64,000 bases of DNA from Oscillospiraceae bacterium. GTDB lineage: Bacteria > Bacillota > Clostridia > Oscillospirales > SIG519. The notes under the pieces are model-generated. The model worked only from the letters and a program-made list of their open reading frames with translations. It did not search any database and had not been told where the DNA came from. The translations under genes and the position numbers were made by a program. The stretch lies in assembly GCA_015067255.1 (NCBI GenBank), contig SVMS01000001.1, forward strand, positions 1-64,000. The letters are read 5' to 3'. Below, one piece after another: positions 50,044 to 58,282 of this stretch. Positions within the stretch are counted from its first letter, which is position 1, and each line of letters starts with the position of its first letter.

Positions 50044-50511
50044 ATGAGTCAAAGCAAAATTTCGGCAAGCACAAAGAAAAAGCTTGAAGAAGAGCTTGAA
50101 TATCTTATTTCCGTAGGGCGTGAAGAAATAGCGCAAAAAATTAAAGAAGCCCGTTCTTTTGGAGATCTTTCGGAAAACAGCGAATATGATGAAGCTAAAA
50201 ACGAGCAGGCTAAGCTTGAAGCTAAAATCAGCAAATTGGAAGATATGATTAACAATTCAATCGTTATTGCTGATGATGAGCTTTCAAGTGAAGAGGTAGG
50301 CTTAGGCTGTATTGTAAAGCTTAAGGATTTAAACAAGAATGTTGAACTGCAATATAGTATAGTAAGCTCTTTTGAGGCTAATCCCAGCGAAGGTAAAATA
50401 TCTGACCAAAGTCCTTTAGGAAAGCTTATGTTAGGTAAAAAAGTTGGCGCCGTTGTAGAGCTTGCGGCAGTTAACAGAAAATTTGAAATTCTTGAAATAA
50501 GCTTACAGTAA
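50044..50511 (+). CDS. greA: Transcription elongation factor GreA
   Basis: A 155-residue factor that rescues backtracked RNA polymerase by stimulating transcript cleavage. The N-terminal coiled coil has RSFGDLSENSEYDEAK near residue 37, whose acidic tip (Asp, Glu) reaches the active site. The C-terminal globular domain ends with SPLGKLMLGKKVGAVVEL. ATG 50044 follows GGAGAG; an ATG six codons earlier overlaps that site. lysS follows on the same strand. Confidence 0.95.
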   Translation: MSQSKISASTKKKLEEELEYLISVGREEIAQKIKEARSFGDLSENSEYDEAKNEQAKLEAKISKLEDMINNSIVIADDELSSEEVGLGCIVKLKDLNKNVELQYSIVSSFEANPSEGKISDQSPLGKLMLGKKVGAVVELAAVNRKFEILEISLQ

Positions 50512-50516
50512 TTTTT

Positions 50517-50549
50517 GTGTCGCTGAGAGGGTTTCCTTCATAGCGACAC
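50517..50549 (+). other. Hairpin between greA and lysS
   Basis: GTGTCGCT at 50517-50524 pairs with AGCGACAC at 50542-50549. It is followed by TTTAAAT, a weak tract, so it may only partly stop transcription into lysS. No T-box motif was seen. Confidence 0.5.
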
Positions 50550-50594
50550 TTTAAATATCTTTTTATAGACGTAAAATGGAAAGGAAAACTGAAA

Positions 50595-52088
50595 ATGTCT
50601 GAAGAAATGGAAGTAATGCAAAGCACCGAAGAGCTTAACGAGCAAATGCAAATAAGAAGAGAAAAACTTAAAGAGCTTCAGGAAATGGGTAAAAACCCTT
50701 TTGCAGAGGTTAAATATCCTGTAGATGCTTATGCAAACAACATAAAAACTAATTTGAGTGATTATGACGGCAAGGAGGTTTGTCTTGCCGGCAGACTTAT
50801 GAGCAAGCGTATGATGGGTAAGGCTTCCTTTGCCGATATTATGGATAATACCGGCAGAATACAGATATATGTCCGCCGTGACAATATCGGTGAAGAAGAA
50901 TACGCACAGTACAAAAAGCTCGACATAGGCGATATTATCGGAATAAAGGGTACTGTTTTTGTAACTCATATGGGAGAAACCTCTATAAACGTTACAGAAT
51001 ATACTCTTTTATCAAAATCTCTTATTCCACTGCCTGAAAAATGGCACGGCCTTAAGGATACAGAAACTCGCTACCGTCGCAGATATGTTGACCTTATTGT
51101 TAATCCCGAGGTTAAAAACACCTTTGTTTTGCGCAGTAAAATTACAAATGAGGTAAGAAATTATCTTGATAATTTAGGCTTCCTTGAGGTTGACACTCCT
51201 GTTTTACACAGCCTTGAAATAGGAGCTTCCGCCCGTCCCTTTATCACACATCACAACACTCTTGATATAGATATGTATCTGAGAATTGAAACAGAGCTTT
51301 ATCTTAAGAGACTTATCGTAGGCGGCTTTGATAAGGTTTACGAGGTTGGCAGAATTTTTAGAAACGAGGGTATGTCAGTTAAGCATAACCCCGAATTTAC
51401 TTCAATAGAGCTTTATCAGGCATATACCGACTATATCGGTATGATGGACCTTATTGAAGACATGTTTAAGGTTATCACAAAGAAAATAACAGGAAAAGAA
51501 ACTATTACTTATCAGGGCACAGAAATCAATATGTGTGCTCCCTGGGAACGTCTTACTATGGTTGAAGCCGTTAAAAAGTATGCTGATGTTGATTACAACG
51601 ACTGGGCAGATGACGAGCAGGCAAGACAGGCTGCTAAGGCAAAACACGTAGAGGTTGAAGCAACCGCAACAAAGGGCGACGTATTGGCAGCTTTCTTTGA
51701 GGAGTATGTTGAAGAAAAGCTTATTCAGCCCACAATAATTTACGATTATCCCGTTGAAATTTCACCTCTTGCAAAGAGAAAGGCAAGCGACCCTCTCTTT
51801 ACAGAGCGTTTTGAATTTTTCATTTATACAAGAGAAATGGGAAATGCCTTCTCCGAGCTTAACGACCCCATTGACCAGCGTCAAAGATTTGTTAAGCAGG
51901 TTGAAGCAAAAAGAGCGCAGGGCGCTAACGCTGAGGTTGATGAAGACTTCCTAATGGCTATGGAATACGGTCTTCCCCCAACAGGCGGCTTAGGCTTCGG
52001 TCTTGACAGATTTGTTATGCTCCTCACCGACAGCGCTTCAATCAGAGACGTTTTACTCTTCCCCACAATGAAAACATTGGAGAAGTAA
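50595..52088 (+). CDS. lysS: Lysyl-tRNA synthetase (class II)
   Basis: A 497-residue class II aminoacyl-tRNA synthetase charging tRNA-Lys. The N-terminal OB fold binds the anticodon (about residues 55-160, with LAGRLMSKRMMGK). Motif 2 is FRNEGMSVKHNPEF and motif 3 is GLGFGLDRFVML near the end. GGAAAGG precedes the ATG. The length and motifs are ordinary. Confidence 0.96.
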   Translation: MSEEMEVMQSTEELNEQMQIRREKLKELQEMGKNPFAEVKYPVDAYANNIKTNLSDYDGKEVCLAGRLMSKRMMGKASFADIMDNTGRIQIYVRRDNIGEEEYAQYKKLDIGDIIGIKGTVFVTHMGETSINVTEYTLLSKSLIPLPEKWHGLKDTETRYRRRYVDLIVNPEVKNTFVLRSKITNEVRNYLDNLGFLEVDTPVLHSLEIGASARPFITHHNTLDIDMYLRIETELYLKRLIVGGFDKVYEVGRIFRNEGMSVKHNPEFTSIELYQAYTDYIGMMDLIEDMFKVITKKITGKETITYQGTEINMCAPWERLTMVEAVKKYADVDYNDWADDEQARQAAKAKHVEVEATATKGDVLAAFFEEYVEEKLIQPTIIYDYPVEISPLAKRKASDPLFTERFEFFIYTREMGNAFSELNDPIDQRQRFVKQVEAKRAQGANAEVDEDFLMAMEYGLPPTGGLGFGLDRFVMLLTDSASIRDVLLFPTMKTLEK

Positions 52089-52211
52089 ACCACTATATAC
52101 AGCTTTGAGAGGATTGTTTGTAACGACATCTTGTGTTTTAGGAGTAACAGCAATATAAATTTACCAAATTGTTTACCAAAAAATTTATTCAAAAGCACAC
52201 GATATAGTAAC

Positions 52212-52245
52212 AAAAAGGCACTATCTTTTACTGATAGTGCTTTTT
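52212..52245. terminator. Bidirectional terminator after lysS
   Basis: AAAAAGGCACTATC and GATAGTGCTTTTT form the stem. The rest of 52089-52490 shows only this hairpin, a second one at 52430 and no credible gene. Confidence 0.82.
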
Positions 52246-52429
52246 CAATGTCCTGTTTTATTAACTTGTTTTGATGTGCGCTTTTCAAAAATCGGGAATA
52301 ACCTTTAATCAATAATTGAAGTATCCGTATAATGTTTTTGAAGTGTGCAAGTAGAGTTAATTGTGTTACACTATATTTAGGGAAACGCAACCGCTACTTT
52401 AATTCTTTTATAAAACAACCACACGAAGC

Positions 52430-52452
52430 AAGGAGCGGAAACCGCTCTTTCT
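52430..52452 (+). terminator. Small terminator-like hairpin
   Basis: GAGCGG-AAA-CCGCTC followed by TTTCTTTG. It may mark the edge of the accessory segment. Confidence 0.6.
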
Positions 52453-52493
52453 TTGTATCTAAAACCATAGTATAAACATCATACTGCAATGTA

Positions 52494-52522
52494 TTGACTT
52501 TGTAATAATTATAAGATATAAT
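52494..52522 (+). promoter_or_regulatory. Sigma-A promoter of zinc-ribbon gene
   Basis: TTGACT and TATAAT with a 17-bp spacer. Confidence 0.8.
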
Positions 52523-52595
52523 GATGTCAATGCTAAAGAGTGTAAAGAGCTACAAGAAACTTACCAATGATAATTAAATTTTGCGAGGTGGAATT

Positions 52596-52925
52596 ATGGC
52601 ATTGATAAATTGTCCTAAATGCAACAAAGAAATAAGCGACAGGGGGCAAATATGTCCATACTGTAGGCATTGGTTAGATGATAAATTTTTGGCACAGAAA
52701 CAGCAGGAATTGATTGATGAGGGAGAAAGGCAATATAAACTTACAAAAGCATATAAAGAGGAAGTAAAAAAGTCCCTCTTGCCTGAATGTCCTATCTGTA
52801 AAAATAAAGACAATGTAAAGAGAATATCAAACTTAAATCGTTCTTTTTCTATCTTTTTAAATGGTCTTGCTTCTTCCAAGATTGGAAAACAATACGAATG
52901 TACCCATTGCAAACATAAATGGTAA
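52596..52925 (+). CDS. Double zinc-ribbon protein
   Basis: A 109-residue soluble protein with two zinc knuckle pairs. CPKC and CPYC (residues about 6-24) form one ribbon. CPIC and CTHC (about residues 65 and 103) form a second with a longer loop. A lysine-rich helical stretch lies between. GAGGTGG precedes ATG 52596. It is the first gene of the accessory segment and has its own promoter. Function unknown; proteins like this are common in mobile DNA of Firmicutes. Confidence 0.72.
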   Translation: MALINCPKCNKEISDRGQICPYCRHWLDDKFLAQKQQELIDEGERQYKLTKAYKEEVKKSLLPECPICKNKDNVKRISNLNRSFSIFLNGLASSKIGKQYECTHCKHKW

Positions 52926-52959
52926 TATAGAATGAAGCGGGGTTTATGCCCCGCTATTT

Positions 52960-53298
52960 CTATCTTATAATCAATGTATAAGCCTTTGTCTTTTCGTCTG
53001 CGTTACAGTACAATGTAACAACATCACCAAGCAGACAACAGCTTGTATCAACACTTACCCCGTGTATATGGTTAAATCTCATTTTACCGCTTTTGGATTG
53101 AAGCTGTACAATGTTTGGGTTAGTTGCTATAAGTATATCATTAAAAGTTAAGCACATATGCAAGGGCTGTGCGATTGAATAACACCGCCGTTCTGTGCCT
53201 TGCATATAGTCGCCGTTGTTTTCGTCATTGTAGATTATTTCTTTCGGTCTTTTCTCTGTTATATAGTCCTTAAATTCAGTTATATTCAGCATATCCAT
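52960..53298 (-). CDS. Hypothetical protein of accessory region
   Basis: A 112-residue protein with no recognised domain. The N-terminal third is charged and the rest is mainly beta strand, with the MRFNHIHGV and CCLLGDVVTLYC segments. Three cysteines lie close together but make no clear metal site. AGAGGT precedes the ATG, which is 5 bp past the stop of the recombinase fragment, so they are co-oriented. It is probably cargo or structural DNA of an integrated element. Confidence 0.6.
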   Translation of the reverse strand: MDMLNITEFKDYITEKRPKEIIYNDENNGDYMQGTERRCYSIAQPLHMCLTFNDILIATNPNIVQLQSKSGKMRFNHIHGVSVDTSCCLLGDVVTLYCNADEKTKAYTLIIR

Positions 53299-53303
53299 TT
53301 TGA

Positions 53304-53610
53304 TTACCTCTTTTCCTCAAATTCTTTTATAAGTTTGTCAAGTGTCGGTCTGCTTATGCCAAGCTCACAGGCAAGAGCCGATTTTGTGATTTCCCTTGAT
53401 ATATAGCGGGCGTAACATTCGGCAAAGTTGCCGACAGTTTTACACTTACCACCTTTGTATTTTCCGCTCCGCTTTGCTATTGCAATACCCTCTCTTTGTC
53501 GCTCCAATAGGTTTACACGCTCAAATTCGTTTATTGCTCCTATCATAGTCAACATCAATTTCCCTGTTGGTGTTAATGTATCTATGTTTTCCTTGTTGCT
53601 TTTTTGCTAT
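53304..53610 (-). pseudogene. Truncated serine recombinase (resolvase/invertase)
   Basis: The C-terminal ~100 residues of a serine recombinase. DTLTPTGKLMLTMIGA leads into the long E helix with NEFERVNLLERQREGI, then the KRSGKYKGGK linker and a helix-turn-helix (ALACELGISRPTLDKLI). The catalytic N-terminal domain with its Ser is missing, and the frame is closed by a stop just upstream. Its 5' end has been replaced by a methyltransferase gene. An internal ATG could still make an 84-residue DNA-binding fragment. Confidence 0.75.
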
Positions 53611-54207
53611 TACTAAATAACTCGAGTTGTTCACTTTCTGATACTCTATATTTTGAAAACCACTATATGACAAAAAGCTTATAATTTCTTTTTTAGAATA
53701 AACTTTAACATCCCCCTCATTACTGAATGGAATAAAAATGTTCATCAACTGGCGAACAGGGAAAGGCTTCCAAAAATCAGCCAATAGTATATGACCGTCA
53801 GTTTTCAGTACTCTATGGAATTCCTCCATCGCTTTCTGCGGATTAGGATAGTGATGAAAACTATCAGTACACATCAGCAAATCAAATTTACCATGTTCAT
53901 ATGGTAAATGCTCGGCATCCCCAAGAGATAATTCTGCAGTATTCAACAATTTCTCTTTTGACTTTTTTAACATTTCTTCTGAGATATCAATTCCGTATAG
54001 CGAAACAGCAGGGTATATGTTTTTAATAGTATTTAAGATTTCACCTGTACCACAGCCCACATCAAGCACATTATCAAACGATATATCTGATAATTTATCT
54101 ATAATGTGCGGATATAGTGTTCTTGCGTGTGCTCCGTTTTTATCTATATCATATGTTGTTGCCTGCAGATTAAAAGTATCTTTTGACAACTTTTTATTAT
54201 CGTTCAT
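53521..54207 (-). CDS. SAM methyltransferase with frame-shifted tail
   Basis: A 228-residue UbiE/COQ5-type methyltransferase. Motif I is VLDVGCGTGEIL near residue 46, then GIDISEEML, GDAEHLPYE and HILLADFWKP. The family part ends at about SYLVIAKK. The last ~25 residues are an out-of-frame reading of the adjacent recombinase gene, so the natural end has been lost at a junction near 53610. GAGG precedes the ATG. Its promoter (TTGAAA-17-TATAAT) forms the left edge of the direct repeat at 54252. Confidence 0.75.
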   Translation of the reverse strand: MNDNKKLSKDTFNLQATTYDIDKNGAHARTLYPHIIDKLSDISFDNVLDVGCGTGEILNTIKNIYPAVSLYGIDISEEMLKKSKEKLLNTAELSLGDAEHLPYEHGKFDLLMCTDSFHHYPNPQKAMEEFHRVLKTDGHILLADFWKPFPVRQLMNIFIPFSNEGDVKVYSKKEIISFLSYSGFQNIEYQKVNNSSYLVIAKKQQGKHRYINTNREIDVDYDRSNKRI

Positions 54208-54251
54208 CTATATAATACCTCTTTCAAATTCAAGTTTATCGAATTGATTGC

Positions 54252-54593
54252 ATTATACCATAAATTATTCAAAATTTCAATATTTCCTGCAATCTTCATG
54301 AGTTATAACGATTCTTATAGAATCTTTATGACTCTTTTTCTTTTATATAAGACTCTTTATTAATCATGATTATTATATAAGTATCATGAGTCTTTATCTT
54401 AAACATAGAGTTATTAAGATTTAGTTTTAGACCATTTTATAGGTATGATATATTCTGAAAAGATAATTTGAGGTAAGATATTTTACCTTGTGTTTTATAA
54501 TCCTTTCATACTCCCACGATGAAGCCCCTTGATTAAGAAAATGCCGTAAAATAGCGGTATTACAGGGTTTTTGAAACTCTATCAAAACCGATT
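54252..54593 (-). repeat. 342-bp direct repeat, copy 1, with promoter
   Basis: Nearly the same sequence as 56275-56615. It begins exactly at a minus-strand -10 box (TATAAT, 54252-54257) with TTGAAA at 54275-54280. It also holds the palindrome GATTCT-TAT-AGAATC and ends near AAACCGATT. It stands just upstream of the methyltransferase gene. Beyond it, at 54590-54612, are two direct TTTACGACA motifs that copy 2 lacks. Confidence 0.85.
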
Positions 54594-54626
54594 TACGACA
54601 CATTTACGACAAATGAAAAAATGAAG

Positions 54627-54661
54627 ACACCCTATGACCGTAAAAAGTCATAGGGTGTTTT
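54627..54661. terminator. Bidirectional terminator
   Basis: ACACCCTATGAC pairs with GTCATAGGGTGTTTT. It ends the leftward GIY-YIG cassette. Confidence 0.85.
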
Positions 54662-54679
54662 GCTGTAGAGTGTATTTTC

Positions 54680-55351
54680 TTAAACTCCCAATCTGTCACG
54701 AATATCGTTTAACCATTCGCCGTTATACTTGAAATAGCAAGGACCGTGAACGGCATATGTAACATTTGAGAGTTTGGCTGCCAAAGCAGAAAGCGAGTAA
54801 GCAGTACCTTCATATTCAACTCTTTTGTTATCAATGACGGTACATTCAATGTCGGTTTCTTGTGTTGCGGTTTTCCAAAATCGCAAAGTTGCCCCAATGG
54901 GAATGTTACAAAGTGAGAACGAAAAAGGAACGGCTCGTGCCTTTCTCTCTTCAACTATTTCTTTTGCAACCCCTTCTGCATCTATATCTTCATCGCTAGG
55001 CGGAATCAACTTCAATTTGTCGGCACATCCATGAATCTCTGCAATGGCTTCTAAAATAGAATAAGCATCTTCGGGCTTCATAGCATAAAATTCACGGACT
55101 CTCTTTTGTCCTTTAAAGTTATCTATGGACCGCAAATTTGGATTTAGTTTATCTATTATGGTGTGAATCTTTAAGTCTGATAATCGGGAATTAACTTCAT
55201 AGGTTGCATAAACACGAAAAGCAAACGGAATGCATTCACTTCGGTTTAACTGTTGTAATCTATTGTCAATATCGTCTGCATATCCTATCTTCACATAATC
55301 GGGAAATGAGGGGTTGGTTAAGATATATATTACACCCTTACTTGATTCCAT
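54680..55351 (-). CDS. GIY-YIG-like (MUG113/T5orf172) protein with DUF4357-like end
   Basis: A 223-residue protein. Residues 5-95 look like the MUG113/T5orf172 branch of the GIY-YIG nuclease fold, with GVIYILTNPSFPDYVKIGYA, R near residue 30 (DDIDNRLQQL) and a later KGQKRVREFY. A linker with Glu/Arg follows. From about 150 a small beta domain (GATLRFWK, then YEGTAYSLSALAAKL and NGEWLNDI) resembles DUF4357 or RAMA domains found with restriction systems. It lies 9 bp after the membrane-protein gene. A defence or DNA-repair role is possible but inferred. Confidence 0.68.
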   Translation of the reverse strand: MESSKGVIYILTNPSFPDYVKIGYADDIDNRLQQLNRSECIPFAFRVYATYEVNSRLSDLKIHTIIDKLNPNLRSIDNFKGQKRVREFYAMKPEDAYSILEAIAEIHGCADKLKLIPPSDEDIDAEGVAKEIVEERKARAVPFSFSLCNIPIGATLRFWKTATQETDIECTVIDNKRVEYEGTAYSLSALAAKLSNVTYAVHGPCYFKYNGEWLNDIRDRLGV

Positions 55352-55360
55352 ACTATACTC

Positions 55361-56245
55361 CTATTCGTCTTGATATTCAAGAACAATGTGAACTTTTACA
55401 TTCAATTTCTCGTCTGCCTGTATTATTTCGGCAATATGTCCGCCCGTTATTTCATAACCCTCATTTGCAAGAGAATCAATTTTGTCCACTATCCGCTTAT
55501 GAAGATATCCTATATCATATGCATTTTGAGTTGATACAAGATAACTGTCGTTTTCGTCTTGGTCAAATGTCAATGTGTCTCCGATTGAGCATTGCTTGAT
55601 TTCAAACTGCATTTTCGGTGTTCCATTATAGACTAACATCGTATCAAATGATAAGGGTGGGAAATTGCTAGTTGTGACCTTTTTGGGTTGCTCTGTTGGG
55701 GCAAAGAAGTTTTGGGTGGTTTGTGCAGTTTCTTGTTTGGGTGATGTTTCTACAATATCGGGTGCAGTAACACCGCTTTTGATTTTTGCCACCTTTTTAT
55801 AGGTTTTACCGACTGAACCGAACAAAATAGCAAGACCAATAAAAATCAAACCTATCGGCAATGTAAACACTCCTGCAATACCCATTATCCAAGCGACTAT
55901 AATTAGAAATGTGCCTGTGCCTTTATATGTACTTGCAGAAGAACGATACTTGCTAATGTCAATTGCAGGAGATTTCTGTTGAGTTGGTTGTTGTTGGCTT
56001 TGATAATTGACAGTTGAATTATTAGACGATGTTTTATGTGGTGTGGAATTAATTACATCATTAAAGCCAACGGTTGTCTTGTTGTAAACTTTGTTGTAGA
56101 GTGCTTTTTTGGGGTTGTTGATATAACCCATACCTTTTTGGCCATATAAAGGATTTACCGCCTTGTTTACTGTTCTTTTGAGTTTTCCTGTTGTATGAGC
56201 ACTAATAGACCTTTTTATGCTCGGCTTCCGCATACCAATTTTCAT
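55361..56245 (-). CDS. Membrane protein with HIRAN-like C-terminal domain
   Basis: A 294-residue protein. The first 70 residues are basic (KRSISAHTTGKLKR, YGQKGMGYINNPKKA), a type seen in mobile-element proteins of Firmicutes. A Gln/Ser-rich stretch follows. Two close transmembrane helices lie at about residues 108-150. The last 90 residues (GDTLTFDQDEND, then NAYDIGYLHKRI and GHIAEI) resemble a HIRAN DNA-binding fold. AGGAAT precedes the ATG. It heads the cassette with the GIY-YIG gene and is driven from repeat copy 2. Confidence 0.6.
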   Translation of the reverse strand: MKIGMRKPSIKRSISAHTTGKLKRTVNKAVNPLYGQKGMGYINNPKKALYNKVYNKTTVGFNDVINSTPHKTSSNNSTVNYQSQQQPTQQKSPAIDISKYRSSASTYKGTGTFLIIVAWIMGIAGVFTLPIGLIFIGLAILFGSVGKTYKKVAKIKSGVTAPDIVETSPKQETAQTTQNFFAPTEQPKKVTTSNFPPLSFDTMLVYNGTPKMQFEIKQCSIGDTLTFDQDENDSYLVSTQNAYDIGYLHKRIVDKIDSLANEGYEITGGHIAEIIQADEKLNVKVHIVLEYQDE

Positions 56246-56274
56246 AACATTCCTCGCAATTTTTACTTTTCTTT

Positions 56275-56615
56275 ATTATACCATAAATCAATCATAATTT
56301 CAATGTCTCTTACAATCTTCATAAGTTATAACGATTCTTATAGAATCTTTATGACTCTTTTTCTTTTATATAAGATTCTTTATAAATCTTCATGATTATA
56401 TAAGCATTATGAGTCTTTATCTTAAACATAGAGTTATTAAGATTTAGTTTTAGACCATTTTATAGGTATGATATATTCTGAAAAGATAATTTGAGGTAAG
56501 ATATTTTATCTTGCGTTTTATAATCCTTTCATACTTTTCACGATGAAGCCCCTTGATTAGAAAATGCCGTAAAATAGCGGTATTACAGGGCTTTGGAAGA
56601 AACCAAAAACCGATT
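56275..56615 (-). repeat. 341-bp direct repeat, copy 2, with promoter
   Basis: Copy of 54252-54593, offset by 2,023 bp. It begins at the -10 box TATAAT (56275-56280), with TTGAAA at 56298-56303, a 17-bp spacer. Sequence identity falls off exactly at the -10 box on one side and after AAACCGATT on the other. Confidence 0.85.
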
Positions 56616-56664
56616 CGCTACAGCTGATACAAACAGAAACTATGATTTTTTTCGTGTTTTTATC

Positions 56665-56693
56665 TTGCAAAAAAAAACAGAATGTGATATGAT
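56665..56693 (+). promoter_or_regulatory. Sigma-A promoter of lipoprotein gene
   Basis: TTGCAA and TATGAT with a 17-bp spacer. Confidence 0.7.
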
Positions 56694-56734
56694 TTCAAAA
56701 GCAAATAAAAAATAAATTGAAAGAGATGAAAACA

Positions 56735-57250
56735 ATGAAAAAAATCTTAAGCGTATTGTTGATAGTTATGATGCTTCTATCCGTAATTGGCATTATGACC
56801 GGTTGTGGCGACGAAACAGCTGCTGATACAAGTTCTGTTGGAGGCACAAGCTCTACTGACACAAATTCTAAAAACGATGTAACTCTTCCTGCAGCATTAG
56901 CCAATATTACAAAAATCAATGTACCCAACATTGCTGATACCGGTTGGACTCTTTCCGGAGGTATGATTGACGGAGTTGAAATGGAACAAGAAGACCTTGA
57001 TAATGTTCGCAATAATTTCGGCGGAACTATGAACTTCTATTTCGTTGACAACACAAAGGTTATGCTATCAAACGGCGATAATGCATTGGAAAGTACATAT
57101 AAAATCACAGACGAAGTGCTTTATATGGACTTCAATGAATACAAATATCACGCTGTGTTTACTGACATTCAGGGAACTACAGTAATGATTGTTGCAAATG
57201 ACACAGATCCCAACAGCGCACTATATTTTGTATTAGTTGATGAACACTAA
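56735..57250 (+). CDS. Small lipoprotein
   Basis: A 171-residue exported lipoprotein. A signal helix ends in the lipobox MTGC near residue 23. A Ser/Thr/Ala-rich linker leads to a compact domain of about 120 residues, mostly beta strand (MNFYFVDNTKVML, YKITDEVLYMDF, HAVFTDIQGTTVMIV). ATG 56735 is chosen with AAAGAG upstream; the longer TTG frame lacks a site. A terminator separates it from the polysaccharide operon. Function unknown. Confidence 0.75.
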   Translation: MKKILSVLLIVMMLLSVIGIMTGCGDETAADTSSVGGTSSTDTNSKNDVTLPAALANITKINVPNIADTGWTLSGGMIDGVEMEQEDLDNVRNNFGGTMNFYFVDNTKVMLSNGDNALESTYKITDEVLYMDFNEYKYHAVFTDIQGTTVMIVANDTDPNSALYFVLVDEH

Positions 57251-57267
57251 TTCATAAACTAAAAAGC

Positions 57268-57312
57268 AAAAGTGCTGTCTCACTAAAAAAGTGAGGCAGC
57301 GCTTATTTTTTT
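57268..57312 (+). terminator. Terminator of lipoprotein gene
   Basis: AGTGCTGTCTCAC pairs with GTGAGGCAGCGCT and is followed by TATTTTTTTT. Confidence 0.88.
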
Positions 57313-57347
57313 TGTTGCTTATTTTTTTAAAACTTATGTAATATTGC

Positions 57348-57376
57348 TTGCAAAATCAAAAAAAATATGATATTAT
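57348..57376 (+). promoter_or_regulatory. Promoter of polysaccharide operon
   Basis: TTGCAA and TATTAT with a 17-bp spacer. It is about 125 nt before the first start codon, leaving a long leader in which no known riboswitch was recognised. Confidence 0.7.
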
Positions 57377-57501
57377 AGACTAAACAATAGGGTTATTGCG
57401 CCTAAAGTCAGATAATATAATTGGTAATTGGGTACAAAAACCTTTCAATAAATTTTTCGGTCAAGCTTTGATTGATGTCATTTAAGGAGCGAAGTAAATT
57501 A

Positions 57502-58266
57502 ATGGAAAGACAAGAAAATAACAACAGGGAATATTATACGATTGACGTATTACATATTATCAAGTCGCTATGGAGAAGAGCTTGGGTTGTTGTTTTGTGT
57601 AGCTTTTTGGCAGGTATCATAGGATTTTTGGTGTCTTCATTCGGTATTGCGCCTACCTATTCCTCCTACGTTAAATTATACGTTAACAACAGTTCTTTTT
57701 CTCTTGGTAATACCAGCTTTAGCATCAGCTCTTCTGAGCTTATGGCTGCACAGAGCCTTGTAAGGACTTACGGTGAAATTTTGGACAGCCGAAGCACATT
57801 TGAGCTTGTTATAAAAGAAGCCGGCGTTGACTATACCTGGAAAGAGCTTGCTGATATGGTTAAATACACACCTTCCAACGATACGGAAATTATGCTGGTA
57901 ACAGTTACCTGTAATGACCCGTATGAAGCGTGCAAGATTGCTGAAACCATTTCAAAGGTTTTGCCTATCCGAATTTCCGAAATTATAGACGGAGCTTCTA
58001 TGGAAATTGTTGATTCTGCTTTTGCGGATACCGAAAAGATTGCTCCAAGCATCACTAAGTTTACAGCGGTAGGACTTATACTTGGTTTTCTTATTTCTGT
58101 TATTGTGTTGATTATTATAGCTCTTATGGACGATACAATTCACGATGAAGAATATATTCTCAGAACTTACGATTATCCTATACTCGGTAAGGTTCCTGAC
58201 CTTGTAAATGTTAACGGAAAGTCTTACAGATATTATTCTCAAAGACATCGGAAAACCGAAAATTAA
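57502..58266 (+). CDS. Wzz/YveK-type polysaccharide co-polymerase
   Basis: A 254-residue membrane protein that sets polysaccharide chain length and activates the paired tyrosine kinase. The first transmembrane helix is near residues 28-48 (AWVVVLCSFLAGIIGF, abridged) and the second near 195-215. The external loop between has SSSELMAAQSLVRTYGEIL and PSNDTEIMLVTV. A short C-terminal tail (YRYYSQRHRK) faces the cytosol. AAGGAG lies before ATG 57502. The kinase gene follows 16 bp later. Confidence 0.88.
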   Translation: MERQENNNREYYTIDVLHIIKSLWRRAWVVVLCSFLAGIIGFLVSSFGIAPTYSSYVKLYVNNSSFSLGNTSFSISSSELMAAQSLVRTYGEILDSRSTFELVIKEAGVDYTWKELADMVKYTPSNDTEIMLVTVTCNDPYEACKIAETISKVLPIRISEIIDGASMEIVDSAFADTEKIAPSITKFTAVGLILGFLISVIVLIIIALMDDTIHDEEYILRTYDYPILGKVPDLVNVNGKSYRYYSQRHRKTEN

Positions 58267-58282
58267 GGAAGGGGGCATTAAA

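Noticed and set aside
50512-50594. T-box leader for lysS
   Set aside because: Only a short hairpin is present; no T-box sequence or specifier loop was found in this 83-bp gap.
51881-52390. A 169-codon minus-strand frame over the lysS 3' end
   Set aside because: It is antisense to lysS motif 3 and then crosses a terminator. Its composition is not protein-like.
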